A DNA stretch of 64,000 nt, from contig WYBT01000062.1 of NCBI GenBank assembly GCA_011525785.1, positions 1 to 64,000 of the forward strand, given 5' to 3'. The notes beneath the pieces are model-generated. The model had not been told where the DNA came from and made no database searches. It was given only the letters and a program-made list of their open reading frames with translations. Each line of letters begins with the position of its first letter. Within the stretch, counting starts at the first letter, position 1. This document shows positions 25,970-35,616 of this stretch, piece after piece. A program made the translations under genes and the position numbers. Source of the stretch: Planctomycetaceae bacterium. Lineage in GTDB: Bacteria; Planctomycetota; UBA1135; GCA-002686595.

Positions 25970-28513
25970 TCAGCGCGCCATGGCCACCAGCTGAGTGATC
26001 GCGAGGCCTTCGGGAGTGCGCACCTCTTCGCGCACCAGGCCCAGGCGCGGAGAGATCCAGCGCTCGATGTCGCCCTGGCGGAAGACCAGGCACAGCTCGC
26101 CGGCGGATTGCTCGCGCACGGCTCGCAGGGCCGCGGCGTCGAGCGCGAGGACCTCGGGTGCGTCGAGCTCTTCAGCCTGCGGCGTGCGATCGACCCACAC
26201 GCGCTCGCCCAGGGCTCGGACGTCGATCAGCGCGCTGCGCGAGCCGACCCAGCGCATGCGCGCGGCGTTCACTTCCAGGCGCAAGCGCGCCTCGCCGAGC
26301 GTGGTCAGGCCGTCGCCTGCGAAACGCGTTCGGCGCAGCACTTGAACGTCGCCGTCGAGCGCCTCGACGCGCTCGCGCCACCACTCGCGCCGGCCGCTGG
26401 GGTCGAGGTCGACGCGCCAGCTCTCCAAGCCCGGCGGCGCGGGCTGCGCGAGCGCGTCGGAGAGCGCCCACTGCAACGCGAGTTGCTGGCGCCAGGGGCT
26501 GCCGTCGGCGAGCTGACTCGCCGAGCGCGCGAGTGCGAGCTGGCTCTCGAGCAGCGGCTGGTCGTCGTACCAGCGCCGCGCCGCGTCGAGCAGCTCGAGA
26601 TCGCGCGCGAGCTCACCCGCCAGGCGCACTTCGCCGCGGCGCGAGCGCTCGGCCCAGGCGGCCAGCTGGTGTTGAGCCTCGAGCCGGCGCGCGTCGAGCA
26701 CGCCGCCCATGGCCACGGACTCGCGCAGTTCGCGCACGAAGCGCGCGCCGAACTCTTCGAAGTGATCGCAGCCGAAGCGCTCCGCGTGTGCGAAGGCGCG
26801 CTCGGGTCCGTCGCTGGCCGGCGCGCCGCGCAGCACGAACAGATCGCGCTCGTGCGCCAGCTCGCGCTCACTGCTCGCCACCTGCACGCGTCCGCGCAGC
26901 GCTTCGAAGGCCTCGTCGAGCCGCTCGCGGCGTGCGCGCGCCGGCGCGTCGCTCAATTCGAGGTCGATCCAGGGCGCGGCTTCGGCGAGGAACGCCTCGC
27001 GCTGCGCCGCAGCCCGCGCGAAGGCGCGCAGGGCCTCGTCGACCGCTGCGATGTCGAGTTCGCCGGCTTCCTGCGAAGAGCGAGCCCGCTCGAAGTGCGT
27101 CAGGCTCTCCAGCGCGCTCGCGAGGCTCGAGATGAACTCGTTGCGCGCGCCGAACAGCCCTTCGGCCTCGAGCGCGAGCGCACGAACGCGCGCACGGGCG
27201 CCTTCGCCGTCCTTGAAGAGCTCGAGACTCGCGTCCAGCCCGCGCGCGGCCCGCACGGAGCTCTCCGAGCGCGCCAGGGCCGCTGAAAGTTGCTCGCGCG
27301 CCGCCGCCAGCGCGGCCGTGCGCTCCGCGAGATCGGACTCGAGCGCCGTCGCTCGCGTGCGCTCGCGCTCGAGCTGCTCCGCCGTCATCGCCTCGAGACG
27401 CTCGGTGCGCGCGCGCAGGTCGTCGCTGCGCACGAGCGCGCCCTCGAGCTCGTCGAGCTGTCGGCGCAGCGCGTTCTCGCCGGCGGCGAGTTCGCCGCGC
27501 AGCAGATCGATGCGGCCGAGCGCGTCGCGCTGCATCGCTTCGAAGCGCCCGCGTTCGTCGCGCGCCTCTCGGGCCAGCGACTCGGCGCGCACGCGACTCG
27601 TCCAGGCGCTCCAGCCCAGGGCGAGGCAGCCCAGACTCACCGCCGCCACCGCAAAGCGTAGGGCGCGGTTGGCGCCGGCGTTCTCGCGCTGTCGAGATTG
27701 CACTCCGAGCAGCTGCTCGACCTCATTCAAGGCGCGCGCGGCGCCGTTGGACTCGGCGCGCGTGGAACCGACCAGCGAACGCGCGAAGGCGCGGGTCGCT
27801 CGCGCCTGTTCGCTCACGTCGGAGCCGTTGCCCAACAGCACGCCGAGCAACTCGCCCACTTGGCGAAGGTCGTCGAGCGCGGCCTCCTGCGGCGCACGCT
27901 GCGCCACGCCAGCGCCCAGGAGCAGCACGCGCACGCCGAACGGATTGTCGTCGCGTTTGGGCGCGTGGTGCGCGAGCCAGACGCAGTTCGAATCGAGCGC
28001 GCCGTGCGCCGCTCCCGCGCCGTGCAGCGCCGCGAGCGCGCTCAACACCTGGCGCGCGATCTCGAGTGCGTGCGCCGTGTGCAAGTGGCCCTCGCGTGCG
28101 AGACGGTTGCCTGCGCTCTCGCCCTCGACGTGCTCGGAGAGCACGAAGCTGCGTCCGTCGGGCAGCGGCCCGACCTCGAGCGCGCTCGAGAGCTGGTGCG
28201 ACTTCACTCGTCCGACGGCCTGGACCCTGGCTGCGAGCGCGTCGCGCTGCGCTGCGTCGAGCCCTTCGCTACGCGCGAGCACGTCCAGGCGCAGCAGCAA
28301 GCCCGCGTGCTGCGCGTCGCGCACGACGAACATCGGGCCCGCAGGGCCGTCGCCGAGGTCGCGCACCAACTCGAAGCGCGCGGGCAGGTCCCACGCGCCC
28401 GACTCGTCGTCCTCGACGTGCCACAACAGCTCGTAGCGCTCCGGCTGGCCCGCGGGCGGCTGCGACGGCGGCGTGGACGGATCGGGGGCGCTGGGATCGT
28501 GCGGTTGGCTCAT
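25970..28513 (-). CDS. Pseudokinase with transmembrane segment and long coiled coil
   Basis: An 847-residue protein whose first 270 residues follow the Ser/Thr kinase fold. The Gly loop is intact (LGDGPAG, 54-59), but the VAIK Lys position appears to be Arg75 (LLLRLDV), the HRDxKxxN loop reads HGALDSNC (170-177) with the catalytic Asp, Lys and Asn all replaced, and the DFG region is LLLGAG without Asp. A transmembrane helix follows (about 286-305). Next come a Glu/Arg/Ala coiled coil (about 306-440) and a C-terminal part of about 400 residues that I do not recognise. It probably binds but does not phosphorylate. An alternative GTG start is 30 bp upstream. It precedes a secreted NHL propeller and an ECF sigma gene. 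Confidence 0.72.
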   Translation of the reverse strand: MSQPHDPSAPDPSTPPSQPPAGQPERYELLWHVEDDESGAWDLPARFELVRDLGDGPAGPMFVVRDAQHAGLLLRLDVLARSEGLDAAQRDALAARVQAVGRVKSHQLSSALEVGPLPDGRSFVLSEHVEGESAGNRLAREGHLHTAHALEIARQVLSALAALHGAGAAHGALDSNCVWLAHHAPKRDDNPFGVRVLLLGAGVAQRAPQEAALDDLRQVGELLGVLLGNGSDVSEQARATRAFARSLVGSTRAESNGAARALNEVEQLLGVQSRQRENAGANRALRFAVAAVSLGCLALGWSAWTSRVRAESLAREARDERGRFEAMQRDALGRIDLLRGELAAGENALRRQLDELEGALVRSDDLRARTERLEAMTAEQLERERTRATALESDLAERTAALAAAREQLSAALARSESSVRAARGLDASLELFKDGEGARARVRALALEAEGLFGARNEFISSLASALESLTHFERARSSQEAGELDIAAVDEALRAFARAAAQREAFLAEAAPWIDLELSDAPARARRERLDEAFEALRGRVQVASSERELAHERDLFVLRGAPASDGPERAFAHAERFGCDHFEEFGARFVRELRESVAMGGVLDARRLEAQHQLAAWAERSRRGEVRLAGELARDLELLDAARRWYDDQPLLESQLALARSASQLADGSPWRQQLALQWALSDALAQPAPPGLESWRVDLDPSGRREWWRERVEALDGDVQVLRRTRFAGDGLTTLGEARLRLEVNAARMRWVGSRSALIDVRALGERVWVDRTPQAEELDAPEVLALDAAALRAVREQSAGELCLVFRQGDIERWISPRLGLVREEVRTPEGLAITQLVAMAR

Positions 28514-28689
28514 GGACGCGCCGGGGCGCGTCAGGCGGCGCACTCGAGGGATCCGAGCACGCGCGACGCGGCTGGCGCCCGGCTTCGAACGCTACCCCGC
28601 GATTCGCGCGGCGGTCGGCGCGTCCTCTGCGACCACGTTCGCGCCTCAGCGAGCGCGAGAAGAAACTTCTCGCTCGCTCCGCGCGCGGC

Positions 28690-29730
28690 TCAGGGCAGGC
28701 GGCGCAGCTTGCTCACGCGGCCCAGGTAGTTCCAATCGACCACGTAGATGTCGCCGTTGGGCGCCAGGCGCGCCGAGTGCGGCGAGAGGAACTCGCCATC
28801 GTTCCACTGCTCGCGCGGCACGCCGTTCTGCGCGCGCTTTTGCGGATCGGGGTTGTCGCCCAGGTGCGCCAGCAGCTTGCCCGCCGCGTCGAGCAGCGTG
28901 ACGCGCCCCTCGAGATCGGCCACCACCATCTGACCGTTCGAGACGTGCGCGCTGCACGGGCGGCGCAGACCGCCGATCGGCTCGCCCAGGCGCTGCCCTT
29001 CGAGGTCGAAGCGCTGCAGGCGATGGTTCTCGCGGTCGGCGACCGTGATCACGGGCTTGCCGTCGAGCACGTCGAGCCACAGGCCGTGCGGAGTCGCGAA
29101 TTGCCCCAGCTCGCTGCCCGGGCCGCCGAACGAGCGCACGTACTTGCGCTGCGCGTCGAACACGTGCACCCACGAGCGCCCGTAGCCGTCGGCCACGACG
29201 ATCGAGCCATCGGGCGCGAGCGCCACGCTGGTCGGGGCCCACTGCTCGGGCTTGTCGTACTTGCCGCTCTCCATCGGACAACCCAGGCGCCACAGGACCT
29301 CGCCCTCGAGCGTGGTCTTGAGCACTTCGCGCCGACCCAGGTGCGCGAGGTAGAGGAACTCCGCGTCGCCTTCGCGCGCGAGCCACATGCCGTGCACGCC
29401 GCCCGCCAGCTCCTTGCCGCCCCAGCTCGAGAGGAACTTGCCGCTCGCGTCGAACACCACGACGGCGTGTTCGGTGTCGGTGTTGACATACACGCGGCCC
29501 GCGCTGTCCAGCAGCACGCTGCCGTGCGTGTTCCCCAGTTTCATGCCTTCGGGAAGTTGGCCCCAGCCCCTGACCCACTCGAAGCGGTGCGCGCCCTCGC
29601 CCAGCACCAACGGCGCCTGCGGTGAGGACTCCTGCGGCGGTTGGACGGCAGCGACAGCGAACAGGGCGAACAGACCGGCGGCGAGGGCCGCGCGCGGACG
29701 GCGCGAGAAGGGCAGAGCGTGGATCGACAT
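28690..29730 (-). CDS. Secreted NHL-repeat six-blade propeller
   Basis: A 346-residue exported protein. Signal peptide at about 1-29. Residues 55-346 contain NHL-type repeats: GSVLLDSAGRVYVNTDTEHAV, SVALAPDGSIVVADGYGRSWV, GLWLDVLDGKPVITVADREN, AHVSNGQMVVADLEGRV and SARLAPNGDIYVVDWNYLGRV. NHL propellers bind peptides, sugars or RNA; some are amidating lyases, but the metal-binding residues for that cannot be confirmed here. The ATG was chosen over in-frame upstream codons because it begins a clear signal peptide. It is divergent from the ECF sigma gene with 21 bp between the chosen starts, so they share a promoter region. Confidence 0.75.
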   Translation of the reverse strand: MSIHALPFSRRPRAALAAGLFALFAVAAVQPPQESSPQAPLVLGEGAHRFEWVRGWGQLPEGMKLGNTHGSVLLDSAGRVYVNTDTEHAVVVFDASGKFLSSWGGKELAGGVHGMWLAREGDAEFLYLAHLGRREVLKTTLEGEVLWRLGCPMESGKYDKPEQWAPTSVALAPDGSIVVADGYGRSWVHVFDAQRKYVRSFGGPGSELGQFATPHGLWLDVLDGKPVITVADRENHRLQRFDLEGQRLGEPIGGLRRPCSAHVSNGQMVVADLEGRVTLLDAAGKLLAHLGDNPDPQKRAQNGVPREQWNDGEFLSPHSARLAPNGDIYVVDWNYLGRVSKLRRLP

Positions 29731-29751
29731 CTTGGCGAGAGTGCGGAGTGG

Positions 29752-30396
29752 GTGAAGGGCGTTTCGCGCGGGCAAAGCGGCGCATCGCAGCGTAGCGCTC
29801 ACGTCGAGGCTGCGCGACCTGCGGAGCATGCCGAGCGAGCTCCCGACCGCGAGGCCCACGAGCGACTCTTGGCGCGGGTTCGCGCGTTGCTCGGGCCCCG
29901 CGCACGACGCGCTGGTGAGAGCCTCGATTTCGCGCAGCAAGCGTGGCTCGAACTGCTAGAGCACGACGCCGACTGCGCCACGGGCTCGGGCGCGGGCGCC
30001 GAGGACAATCTGGTGGGGCGACTGTGCGCCATCGCGCGCAACAACGCGCGCGACGCGGCGCGGCGCATCGGTGTCGCGCGCCTGGAGTCCGTGTTCGCGT
30101 GCGGCGATCCCAGCGCCTCGGTCGGCGAGCCGCACGCCCAGGAGCTGCTCGCCGCGAGCGACAGCTCGCCCTCGCTGCGCTTGGCGCGGCGCGAAGACCT
30201 CGAGCGTCTCGCGCAGCAGTTGCGCGCGCTCGACCCGCAACTGCGCGCCGTGTTCGAGCTGCGCGCGCGCGACGGCCTGAGCTTTCCGCAGATCGCGCTC
30301 CGGCTCGGGCGGCAGGAAGACACCGTGCGCAAGGCCTACTACCGCGCCGTGCAGACGCTGCAACGCGGCGATCCGCGCTGGGCCGGCGCGCGCTGA
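29752..30396 (+). CDS. ECF-type RNA polymerase sigma factor
   Basis: A 214-residue sigma-70-family factor with the two ECF domains. Region 2 is at about residues 45-100 (ESLDFAQQAWLELLEHD ... LVGRLCAIARNNARDAARR) and region 4 at 145-205 (LRALDPQLRAVFELRARDGL ... LSFPQIALRLGRQEDTVRKAYYRA). The region-4 helix-turn-helix is clear. There is no ATG; the GTG at 29752 is the best start given the divergent gene beginning at 29730. The N-terminal 35 residues are of low conservation. It may control the neighbouring propeller and pseudokinase genes, as ECF factors often act on adjacent loci, but this is inference. No anti-sigma gene is adjacent. Confidence 0.75.
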   Translation: MKGVSRGQSGASQRSAHVEAARPAEHAERAPDREAHERLLARVRALLGPRARRAGESLDFAQQAWLELLEHDADCATGSGAGAEDNLVGRLCAIARNNARDAARRIGVARLESVFACGDPSASVGEPHAQELLAASDSSPSLRLARREDLERLAQQLRALDPQLRAVFELRARDGLSFPQIALRLGRQEDTVRKAYYRAVQTLQRGDPRWAGAR

Positions 30397-30531
30397 GGGC
30401 GGGGGAGCACCCAAGCCTCTGCGCGAGTCGCGCCGGTTCAGGTGGCGCGCGCTGTCTCGATGCCACGAGGATGGCGTCGCGAGTTCGCTTCCCCGAAGTA
30501 GCGCTGGGCAAATCCGCCGCGTTGCTGGACG

Positions 30532-33516
30532 ATGGCGGGCATGCGCTCGATGCTCTCCAAACAGTGGCGGCGCAGCGTCGCTGTGTTGCCCGGAGTCGTC
30601 GTCGCAGCATGGTTGGCGATGTGCGAGTGCGCCGGCGCTCAACAGCTCGTGACGCTGGATCGACACTCGCGCATGGCCAAGAACGCCGTGTCCGTTCGCG
30701 CTTCGAACGTCGCCGGCGTGTTCGAGGTGTTCGACGCGTCGGGCGGCGACGTGTTCGCGCTGAACTGGTCGGACACATCATCGCCGCGCTTCGCACTGCG
30801 CTCGCCGCCCGCGGTGGCCGCGACGCGTGGTGTCGTGGTCGACATGGCGCGCGCCGAGCCGTTCCTCTACCTCGCTGCGTTTCGCGGCGGCGTCGAGATC
30901 TACGACGTGAGCGTCCACCCGCCGCAGCCGGTGTGTGGCGACGATCTCAGCGCGCCGCAGTCGTGCGCCACGAGCGTTGCGCCATGCTGGCTGCCGCCCG
31001 CGGATCACGACGTGCTCAGCGTGGCGGTCGCGCTCGTCGAGGGGCGGCGCATCGTGCTCGTGGGGACTGAAGACCGCCGCGCCAGCAGCTTCACGGCGCC
31101 TACGGGCGGCGCAGTGTTCGTGCTCGAGCACGATCCTTTGCAGCAGACGCTCGAGACGCTGTTCGAGTTGCCGCTGGGACGTCCGGTGCTGTGCGTGGCG
31201 GCCTGCGAAGCGTTCGCAGCGAGCGGTTCGCTCTCCGCCTCCGACGTGACGGTGCTGGCGGGGACCCATGCCGGTGAGCTCGGAGGCGTTCCAGCCGCGC
31301 TCCAGCGCATCGACTTCGCGCTCGCCTTCGGCGCGGGCCCGACGCTGTGCTCGCTCGTCGCGCGGCAGGGTTGGACCACGACCGGCTGCAGCGGCGCGCC
31401 GAAGAACATGGTGGTGCGCGACATCGTGATCGACGTGTCGGCGCAGCGCGCATACGTCGCCGCGCACTGGGACGGGGTCTTTGGCTTCGACCTCGATCCC
31501 GACGCGCTCGGAGCACCGTCGACGCCGGGCGGGCCGCCGCTGCTCGGCCTGAAGGTCTTGCCGAACACCTTCGAGGTTTCCGCGGGGGGCCGCTGCGAGC
31601 TGTGTCCGAGCGACGACTGGCCGCTGCGAGTGTGGGAACGCGCCGGCTGCGAGCCGAGCTGCGACGCGGGCTCGCCGAGTGTCGACTGCGGCGGCCAGAA
31701 CGTGCGCACCGCGAGCGCGTATGCGGCGTGCCTCGCGCTCACGCCCTCGGGTCCGGTTGGCGCCGACGAACAGTTGCTCACCATCGGCTGGGGCAGCGAA
31801 CGACTGCTGGCGTTCAACACCGCCGGCCAGTTCAGCGCACTCACTCGCGAGCGCTCCTACTTGCGAGCCGACGGCGCCGACGACCCCGCGAACCTCGACT
31901 GCGGCGTGCTCTTCCGCGGGTTGAGCGTGCAACGGCTCGTCGGAGGAGTTCCACAGCGTTCCAGTCCCGGCGGACCGGTCACTCCGCTGGCCCAAGAGGC
32001 TTTGCCGACGCACCCAGTCGCGCTCGACGCAGCCTTCGACGCGCAGGGGAACTTCGCAGCCTTCGTTGCGGAGCACTTGATCGCGACGCGCGCGTGGCGG
32101 CTGGTTCCCGCGAGCCCCGGCGCGTGCGCGTTCGCGCAACAGCTCGAGGTCGATGGCATGTGGGGGCCTGGGCCGCCAGGGCGCATTCCGGGTCTGGCCG
32201 TGCTCGGACTGGAGTTCGCGTCCGTCGAGGTGGCGGGCGTGGCGCGCGAGGTGCTCTACGCGGCGACCGAGTCGAGCCTGGCCGCGTTCTGGCTCGATCC
32301 GCAGAACGCGCGCGCGCTGTCGCGTCCCTCGACGCCGAGCGGTCCGGCCTACGCTTCGAATCCACTCGCGCCGCGCATCGTGAGCCGCGCTGCGATCCGG
32401 CTCGCTGGCGCCTTCGCGCAGGGCCTCGGTGCAGGCGCGCGACTGGCGGCGGTCACGGACAAGGGGCGAGCCTCGACCAACAACTCGGGCGGCGTGCGCA
32501 TCTTCGATGTCTCGATTCCCGATGCGCCCAGCTCGAACAGCGACCTGCGCACCGAGCTGTCGCGCGAGGGGCAGGGCTACTCCGTGGCGCTCGCGCTCGA
32601 GCTGCCTCGCGGCGCCATGCCGCCGCCCGAGCAGGAGCGCCGCCGCCTGTTGGTGGTTCCCTACCGCGACGGTTACCCCGGGCGCGAGAGCGGAGTGAAG
32701 GTCTGGAGCCTGGGCAGCGCCGTGGCGCCGATCGATCCACAGGCCGCGCCGAGTCTGCCCTACGGGCCGAGCGACAATCGCGTGCCGCTGATCGGCGAGT
32801 TCACTCCGCCCAATGCAGCGCAGCTCACGCTCGACGCTGTGGGCGTACTCGACGCGCCCGCGGCGCAGCGACAGTTCGTCTACGTGCTCTACGCGCCGGC
32901 GATCGGCGTGCAGGGTCCGTTGGGCGTGCTCGCGCTCGAACTGCGTCCACTCAGCGTCGGCGCCGGGCGCATGCGATTGACGCCGCTGGGCGCGGGCGCA
33001 GCGCTGGGCGGGACGGCTTGGCGCGGTCAGTACGACGCCGACGCGATCTGCGCGCGCACGGGCCAGGGCTTCGAGCGCGATCACTATCCCTCGAGCCTCG
33101 CGCTCGATCCGGCGCACGCGCGCATTTTTGGCGCGTGGGCCGGCGTGCTCGCGGTGTTCGAGTACGACACGAGCGGACCGCGCGCGTTCGAGCCGCGCCT
33201 CGCCGATGTGCTGGACACGACGAACTCGGCGGCGGCCTACGGTATGACGCTGTGGTTCACCTCGATCGCGCTCGGCCCCGAGCAGGGCGGCCAGCAGCAC
33301 CTGGTGTGCTCGCTCGCCAGCGACGGGCTCGGGCTGATCGCAGTCGGCGCGAGCGGCGCGCCCGCTGCGTTCGGCGCGCTGCGCGTGTTCACGCTGCCTT
33401 GGCAGTCGACCTGGGTCGAACCCGATCCCCGCGATCCCTCGCGCAACACGTTCTTCGTCGCGCAGGGCAGCGCGGGCGTCGACTGGGTGCGGCTGTGCTG
33501 GCCCGTCGGGAACTGA
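30532..33516 (+). CDS. Large secreted protein of unknown function (propeller-like)
   Basis: A 994-residue exported protein. Signal peptide at about 1-37 (AVLPGVVVAAWLAMCECAGAQ). The body has repeated short strands such as FLYLAAFRGGVEIYDVSV, RAYVAAHWDGVFGFDLD, EVLYAATESSLAAFWLD, GGVRIFDVSIPD and RIFGAWAGVLAVFEYD. They resemble LVIVD-type beta-propeller blades in which a Tyr/Phe-x-Ala strand is followed by a Gly and a Phe/Tyr-Asp strand. Twelve or more cysteines are spread through it, in line with disulfides. Unlike other secreted proteins in the window it lacks the shared C-terminal domain and ends WVRLCWPVGN. Binding or structural role is inferred. Confidence 0.65.
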   Translation: MAGMRSMLSKQWRRSVAVLPGVVVAAWLAMCECAGAQQLVTLDRHSRMAKNAVSVRASNVAGVFEVFDASGGDVFALNWSDTSSPRFALRSPPAVAATRGVVVDMARAEPFLYLAAFRGGVEIYDVSVHPPQPVCGDDLSAPQSCATSVAPCWLPPADHDVLSVAVALVEGRRIVLVGTEDRRASSFTAPTGGAVFVLEHDPLQQTLETLFELPLGRPVLCVAACEAFAASGSLSASDVTVLAGTHAGELGGVPAALQRIDFALAFGAGPTLCSLVARQGWTTTGCSGAPKNMVVRDIVIDVSAQRAYVAAHWDGVFGFDLDPDALGAPSTPGGPPLLGLKVLPNTFEVSAGGRCELCPSDDWPLRVWERAGCEPSCDAGSPSVDCGGQNVRTASAYAACLALTPSGPVGADEQLLTIGWGSERLLAFNTAGQFSALTRERSYLRADGADDPANLDCGVLFRGLSVQRLVGGVPQRSSPGGPVTPLAQEALPTHPVALDAAFDAQGNFAAFVAEHLIATRAWRLVPASPGACAFAQQLEVDGMWGPGPPGRIPGLAVLGLEFASVEVAGVAREVLYAATESSLAAFWLDPQNARALSRPSTPSGPAYASNPLAPRIVSRAAIRLAGAFAQGLGAGARLAAVTDKGRASTNNSGGVRIFDVSIPDAPSSNSDLRTELSREGQGYSVALALELPRGAMPPPEQERRRLLVVPYRDGYPGRESGVKVWSLGSAVAPIDPQAAPSLPYGPSDNRVPLIGEFTPPNAAQLTLDAVGVLDAPAAQRQFVYVLYAPAIGVQGPLGVLALELRPLSVGAGRMRLTPLGAGAALGGTAWRGQYDADAICARTGQGFERDHYPSSLALDPAHARIFGAWAGVLAVFEYDTSGPRAFEPRLADVLDTTNSAAAYGMTLWFTSIALGPEQGGQQHLVCSLASDGLGLIAVGASGAPAAFGALRVFTLPWQSTWVEPDPRDPSRNTFFVAQGSAGVDWVRLCWPVGN

Positions 33517-33562
33517 TGCAGCTCTCGAACGCTGCGGGAGCGCCCGGCGCGAGCACGCGGGA

Positions 33563-33602
33563 AACAAAAGCGGGCGGCGCGTCCCTGAAGACGCGCCGCC
33601 CG
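33563..33602 (-). terminator. Rho-independent terminator of the subtilisin gene
   Basis: A 12-bp perfect stem (33571-33582 with 33591-33602) and an 8-nt loop. Read on the minus strand, it is followed by CTTTTGTTTCC. It lies 77 bp past the subtilisin stop. The plus-strand side lacks a T-run, so the convergent gene ending at 33516 is not clearly terminated by it. Confidence 0.82.
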
Positions 33603-33678
33603 TCCCGTCAGGCGTTGCAGCCGCCTGGCGGCGCCGGTCGCCGCGGGTGGAGAGCTCCGCGGCAGCCTGCGCTCCGAA

Positions 33679-35616
33679 TCAGGGCTGGTACCAGGACCAA
33701 CCGAGGTAGCGCGGGCTCAGGTCGCAGCGGTACTTGTGCACGCGCAGCTTGTAGACGCCGCTCACCGTCGGGGTGAACTCGACGATCTCGTAGGTGTTGT
33801 CCCAGCTCGACGAGCTCGCCACCGTGGCGTTGGCCGAGTTCAGCACGCGCAGGTCGAGGTCCGCGCAGGGCTTGCTGGCGTAGCTCGTGTAGGCCGGGTC
33901 GTTGTCCCAGGCGATCACGACGCGCACCTTGCGACCGGCGACGAGGTTCATGGTGGTCATGTCCACGTCTGCGGCCGAGGCGCACGAGTAGCCCACGCCG
34001 CCCCAGTTGCCGCCGATGCGCCGCGTGAGCAGGTCGGCGTTGTAGGACACGATCGCGCCCGCGCCGTCGTACTCCGAGAGCCGCGTCGAGCCCTCGATGT
34101 TGTGCGTCGCGCTGGCCATCAAGATCGCCTTGACCGACTCGGGCCACGAGACCAGCGCCGCGTTGCGCTGCATCATCAGGGCCGCCGTGCCCGTCACCAT
34201 CGGCGCGGCGAAGCTCGTGCCGCTGTCGGTGTAGCTCACCCACGTGCCGCCAGTGCTGGTGGTGGTGATGTTCGAGCCGGGACCCGCGACTTCGGGCTTC
34301 TCACGGTCGCCGAACTGCGAGATCGGATCCTTGAAGCTCGAGCAACCGCTCATCGCGTCGCCGGTCCACGAGACCGTGCCGAAGTCGTTGAAGTTGCCGA
34401 CCGTGATCAGGTTGTAGGCGAGGCCGGGGCTCGTGACGTTGCCTTCGAAGCCGCACGAGGGGCCGCGGTTGCCGGCCGACTTGACGACCGTGCGGGCGCG
34501 GTTGAGCACCATGTTGTCGTAGAAGCGATCGTTGCTGCCCAAAGCGAGGCCCGTGTTCGAGCCCCAGCTCAGGTTCAGCGCGCGCGCGCCCCAGTCAGCA
34601 GCCGCGGTCGAGCGGTTCTGCAATTGCGCGCCGTCGCCGCTGCACGAGCCGCCGGCCCACAGCGTCGCGCCGGGCGCGATGCCGCGCGTGCTGGCGTGCG
34701 TGCTGCGCAGGATGCCGGCCACGCCCGTCGAGTGGCTGCTGGCCGAGGCGCACACGAACGAGCCGTCTTGGACCGTGCCGGCGAGGAACGGGTTGGCGGT
34801 GGCGATGCGGCCGCCGACCTCGATCTGCGCGATGCGCACGCCCAAGCCGGTGATGCCCAGGCTGTTCACGATGTGCGCGTTGATGGTCTGACGCGCGACC
34901 GAGAGGTCTTCTTCGGCGTCGAGCGAGAGGTAGACGCGCTCGACGTCCTCGCGCTGCGCGAGCTGGCGGATCTGCGCCGCGTCGAGCGTGGCGTGGACCA
35001 CCGGGGCGTAGTCGTCGGCGAAGTGCTCGATCCCCGCCGCGTCGAGTTCGGTGCGCAGGCCGACGACGAGCTGCGACACGAACTGAGCGCGCGCGAAGTC
35101 CATGCCCTCGAAGTAGGCCGTGGCGGCGGCGTCATCGACGAGCAGGATCTCGCCTTCCTCGGGCGTGAGGCGCTCGAAGCTCTCGGCGGCCGGCTCGTGC
35201 AGCCAGATCGCGACCTTGACCGGCGCTTCGTCGCCGGCGAGGTCGAGCAGGTCCGCCAGGCGCGGCTCCAGCTTGCCGTAGCGCGCGGTCTGCGCGCTCT
35301 CTTCCGCGAGCTCCAGCGCGACGAGGTCGGTTTCGTAGCCCTGCTCGTCGAGCGCGACCTGGTGGATCGTCCCGGTCGACTCGTCGAGCACCTTGAAGCA
35401 CTGGGCCGACTGGCGCGAGAGCTCGAAGCGGGCGCTGGTCGAGCCCAGCAGCGAGAGCTTCTCCGGCGACGTGCCGGTGCGGCGCGCGACCAGCGCGACG
35501 ACGCGCTGGTTCTCGCGCTCCAGGCGCGCGTCTTGGGTCTGGGCGGAAGCGGCGGCGCACAGCACGACGGCTGCCAGCGCAACGGCGGAACGATCGATCT
35601 TGGACTGGAACTTCAT
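33679..35616 (-). CDS. Secreted S8-family (subtilisin-like) serine protease with Glu in place of Asp
   Basis: A 645-residue exported protease. Signal peptide at 1-26. Residues 27-240 form a long propeptide with RAQFVSQLVV and LRQLAQREDV-like inhibitor motifs. The catalytic domain starts near 245. Ser468 (GTSFAAPM) and the oxyanion Asn383 (SAGNRG) are standard, and His295 lies in HSTGVAGIL, a variant of HGTHVAG. The catalytic Asp position (usually IDTG) reads IAQIEVGG, with Glu266. A PPC-like C-terminal domain of about 120 residues ends with YLGWSWYQP. The Glu-for-Asp change is reminiscent of sedolisins but the rest is S8. Activity is likely but not certain. A strong terminator follows. Confidence 0.86.
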   Translation of the reverse strand: MKFQSKIDRSAVALAAVVLCAAASAQTQDARLERENQRVVALVARRTGTSPEKLSLLGSTSARFELSRQSAQCFKVLDESTGTIHQVALDEQGYETDLVALELAEESAQTARYGKLEPRLADLLDLAGDEAPVKVAIWLHEPAAESFERLTPEEGEILLVDDAAATAYFEGMDFARAQFVSQLVVGLRTELDAAGIEHFADDYAPVVHATLDAAQIRQLAQREDVERVYLSLDAEEDLSVARQTINAHIVNSLGITGLGVRIAQIEVGGRIATANPFLAGTVQDGSFVCASASSHSTGVAGILRSTHASTRGIAPGATLWAGGSCSGDGAQLQNRSTAAADWGARALNLSWGSNTGLALGSNDRFYDNMVLNRARTVVKSAGNRGPSCGFEGNVTSPGLAYNLITVGNFNDFGTVSWTGDAMSGCSSFKDPISQFGDREKPEVAGPGSNITTTSTGGTWVSYTDSGTSFAAPMVTGTAALMMQRNAALVSWPESVKAILMASATHNIEGSTRLSEYDGAGAIVSYNADLLTRRIGGNWGGVGYSCASAADVDMTTMNLVAGRKVRVVIAWDNDPAYTSYASKPCADLDLRVLNSANATVASSSSWDNTYEIVEFTPTVSGVYKLRVHKYRCDLSPRYLGWSWYQP

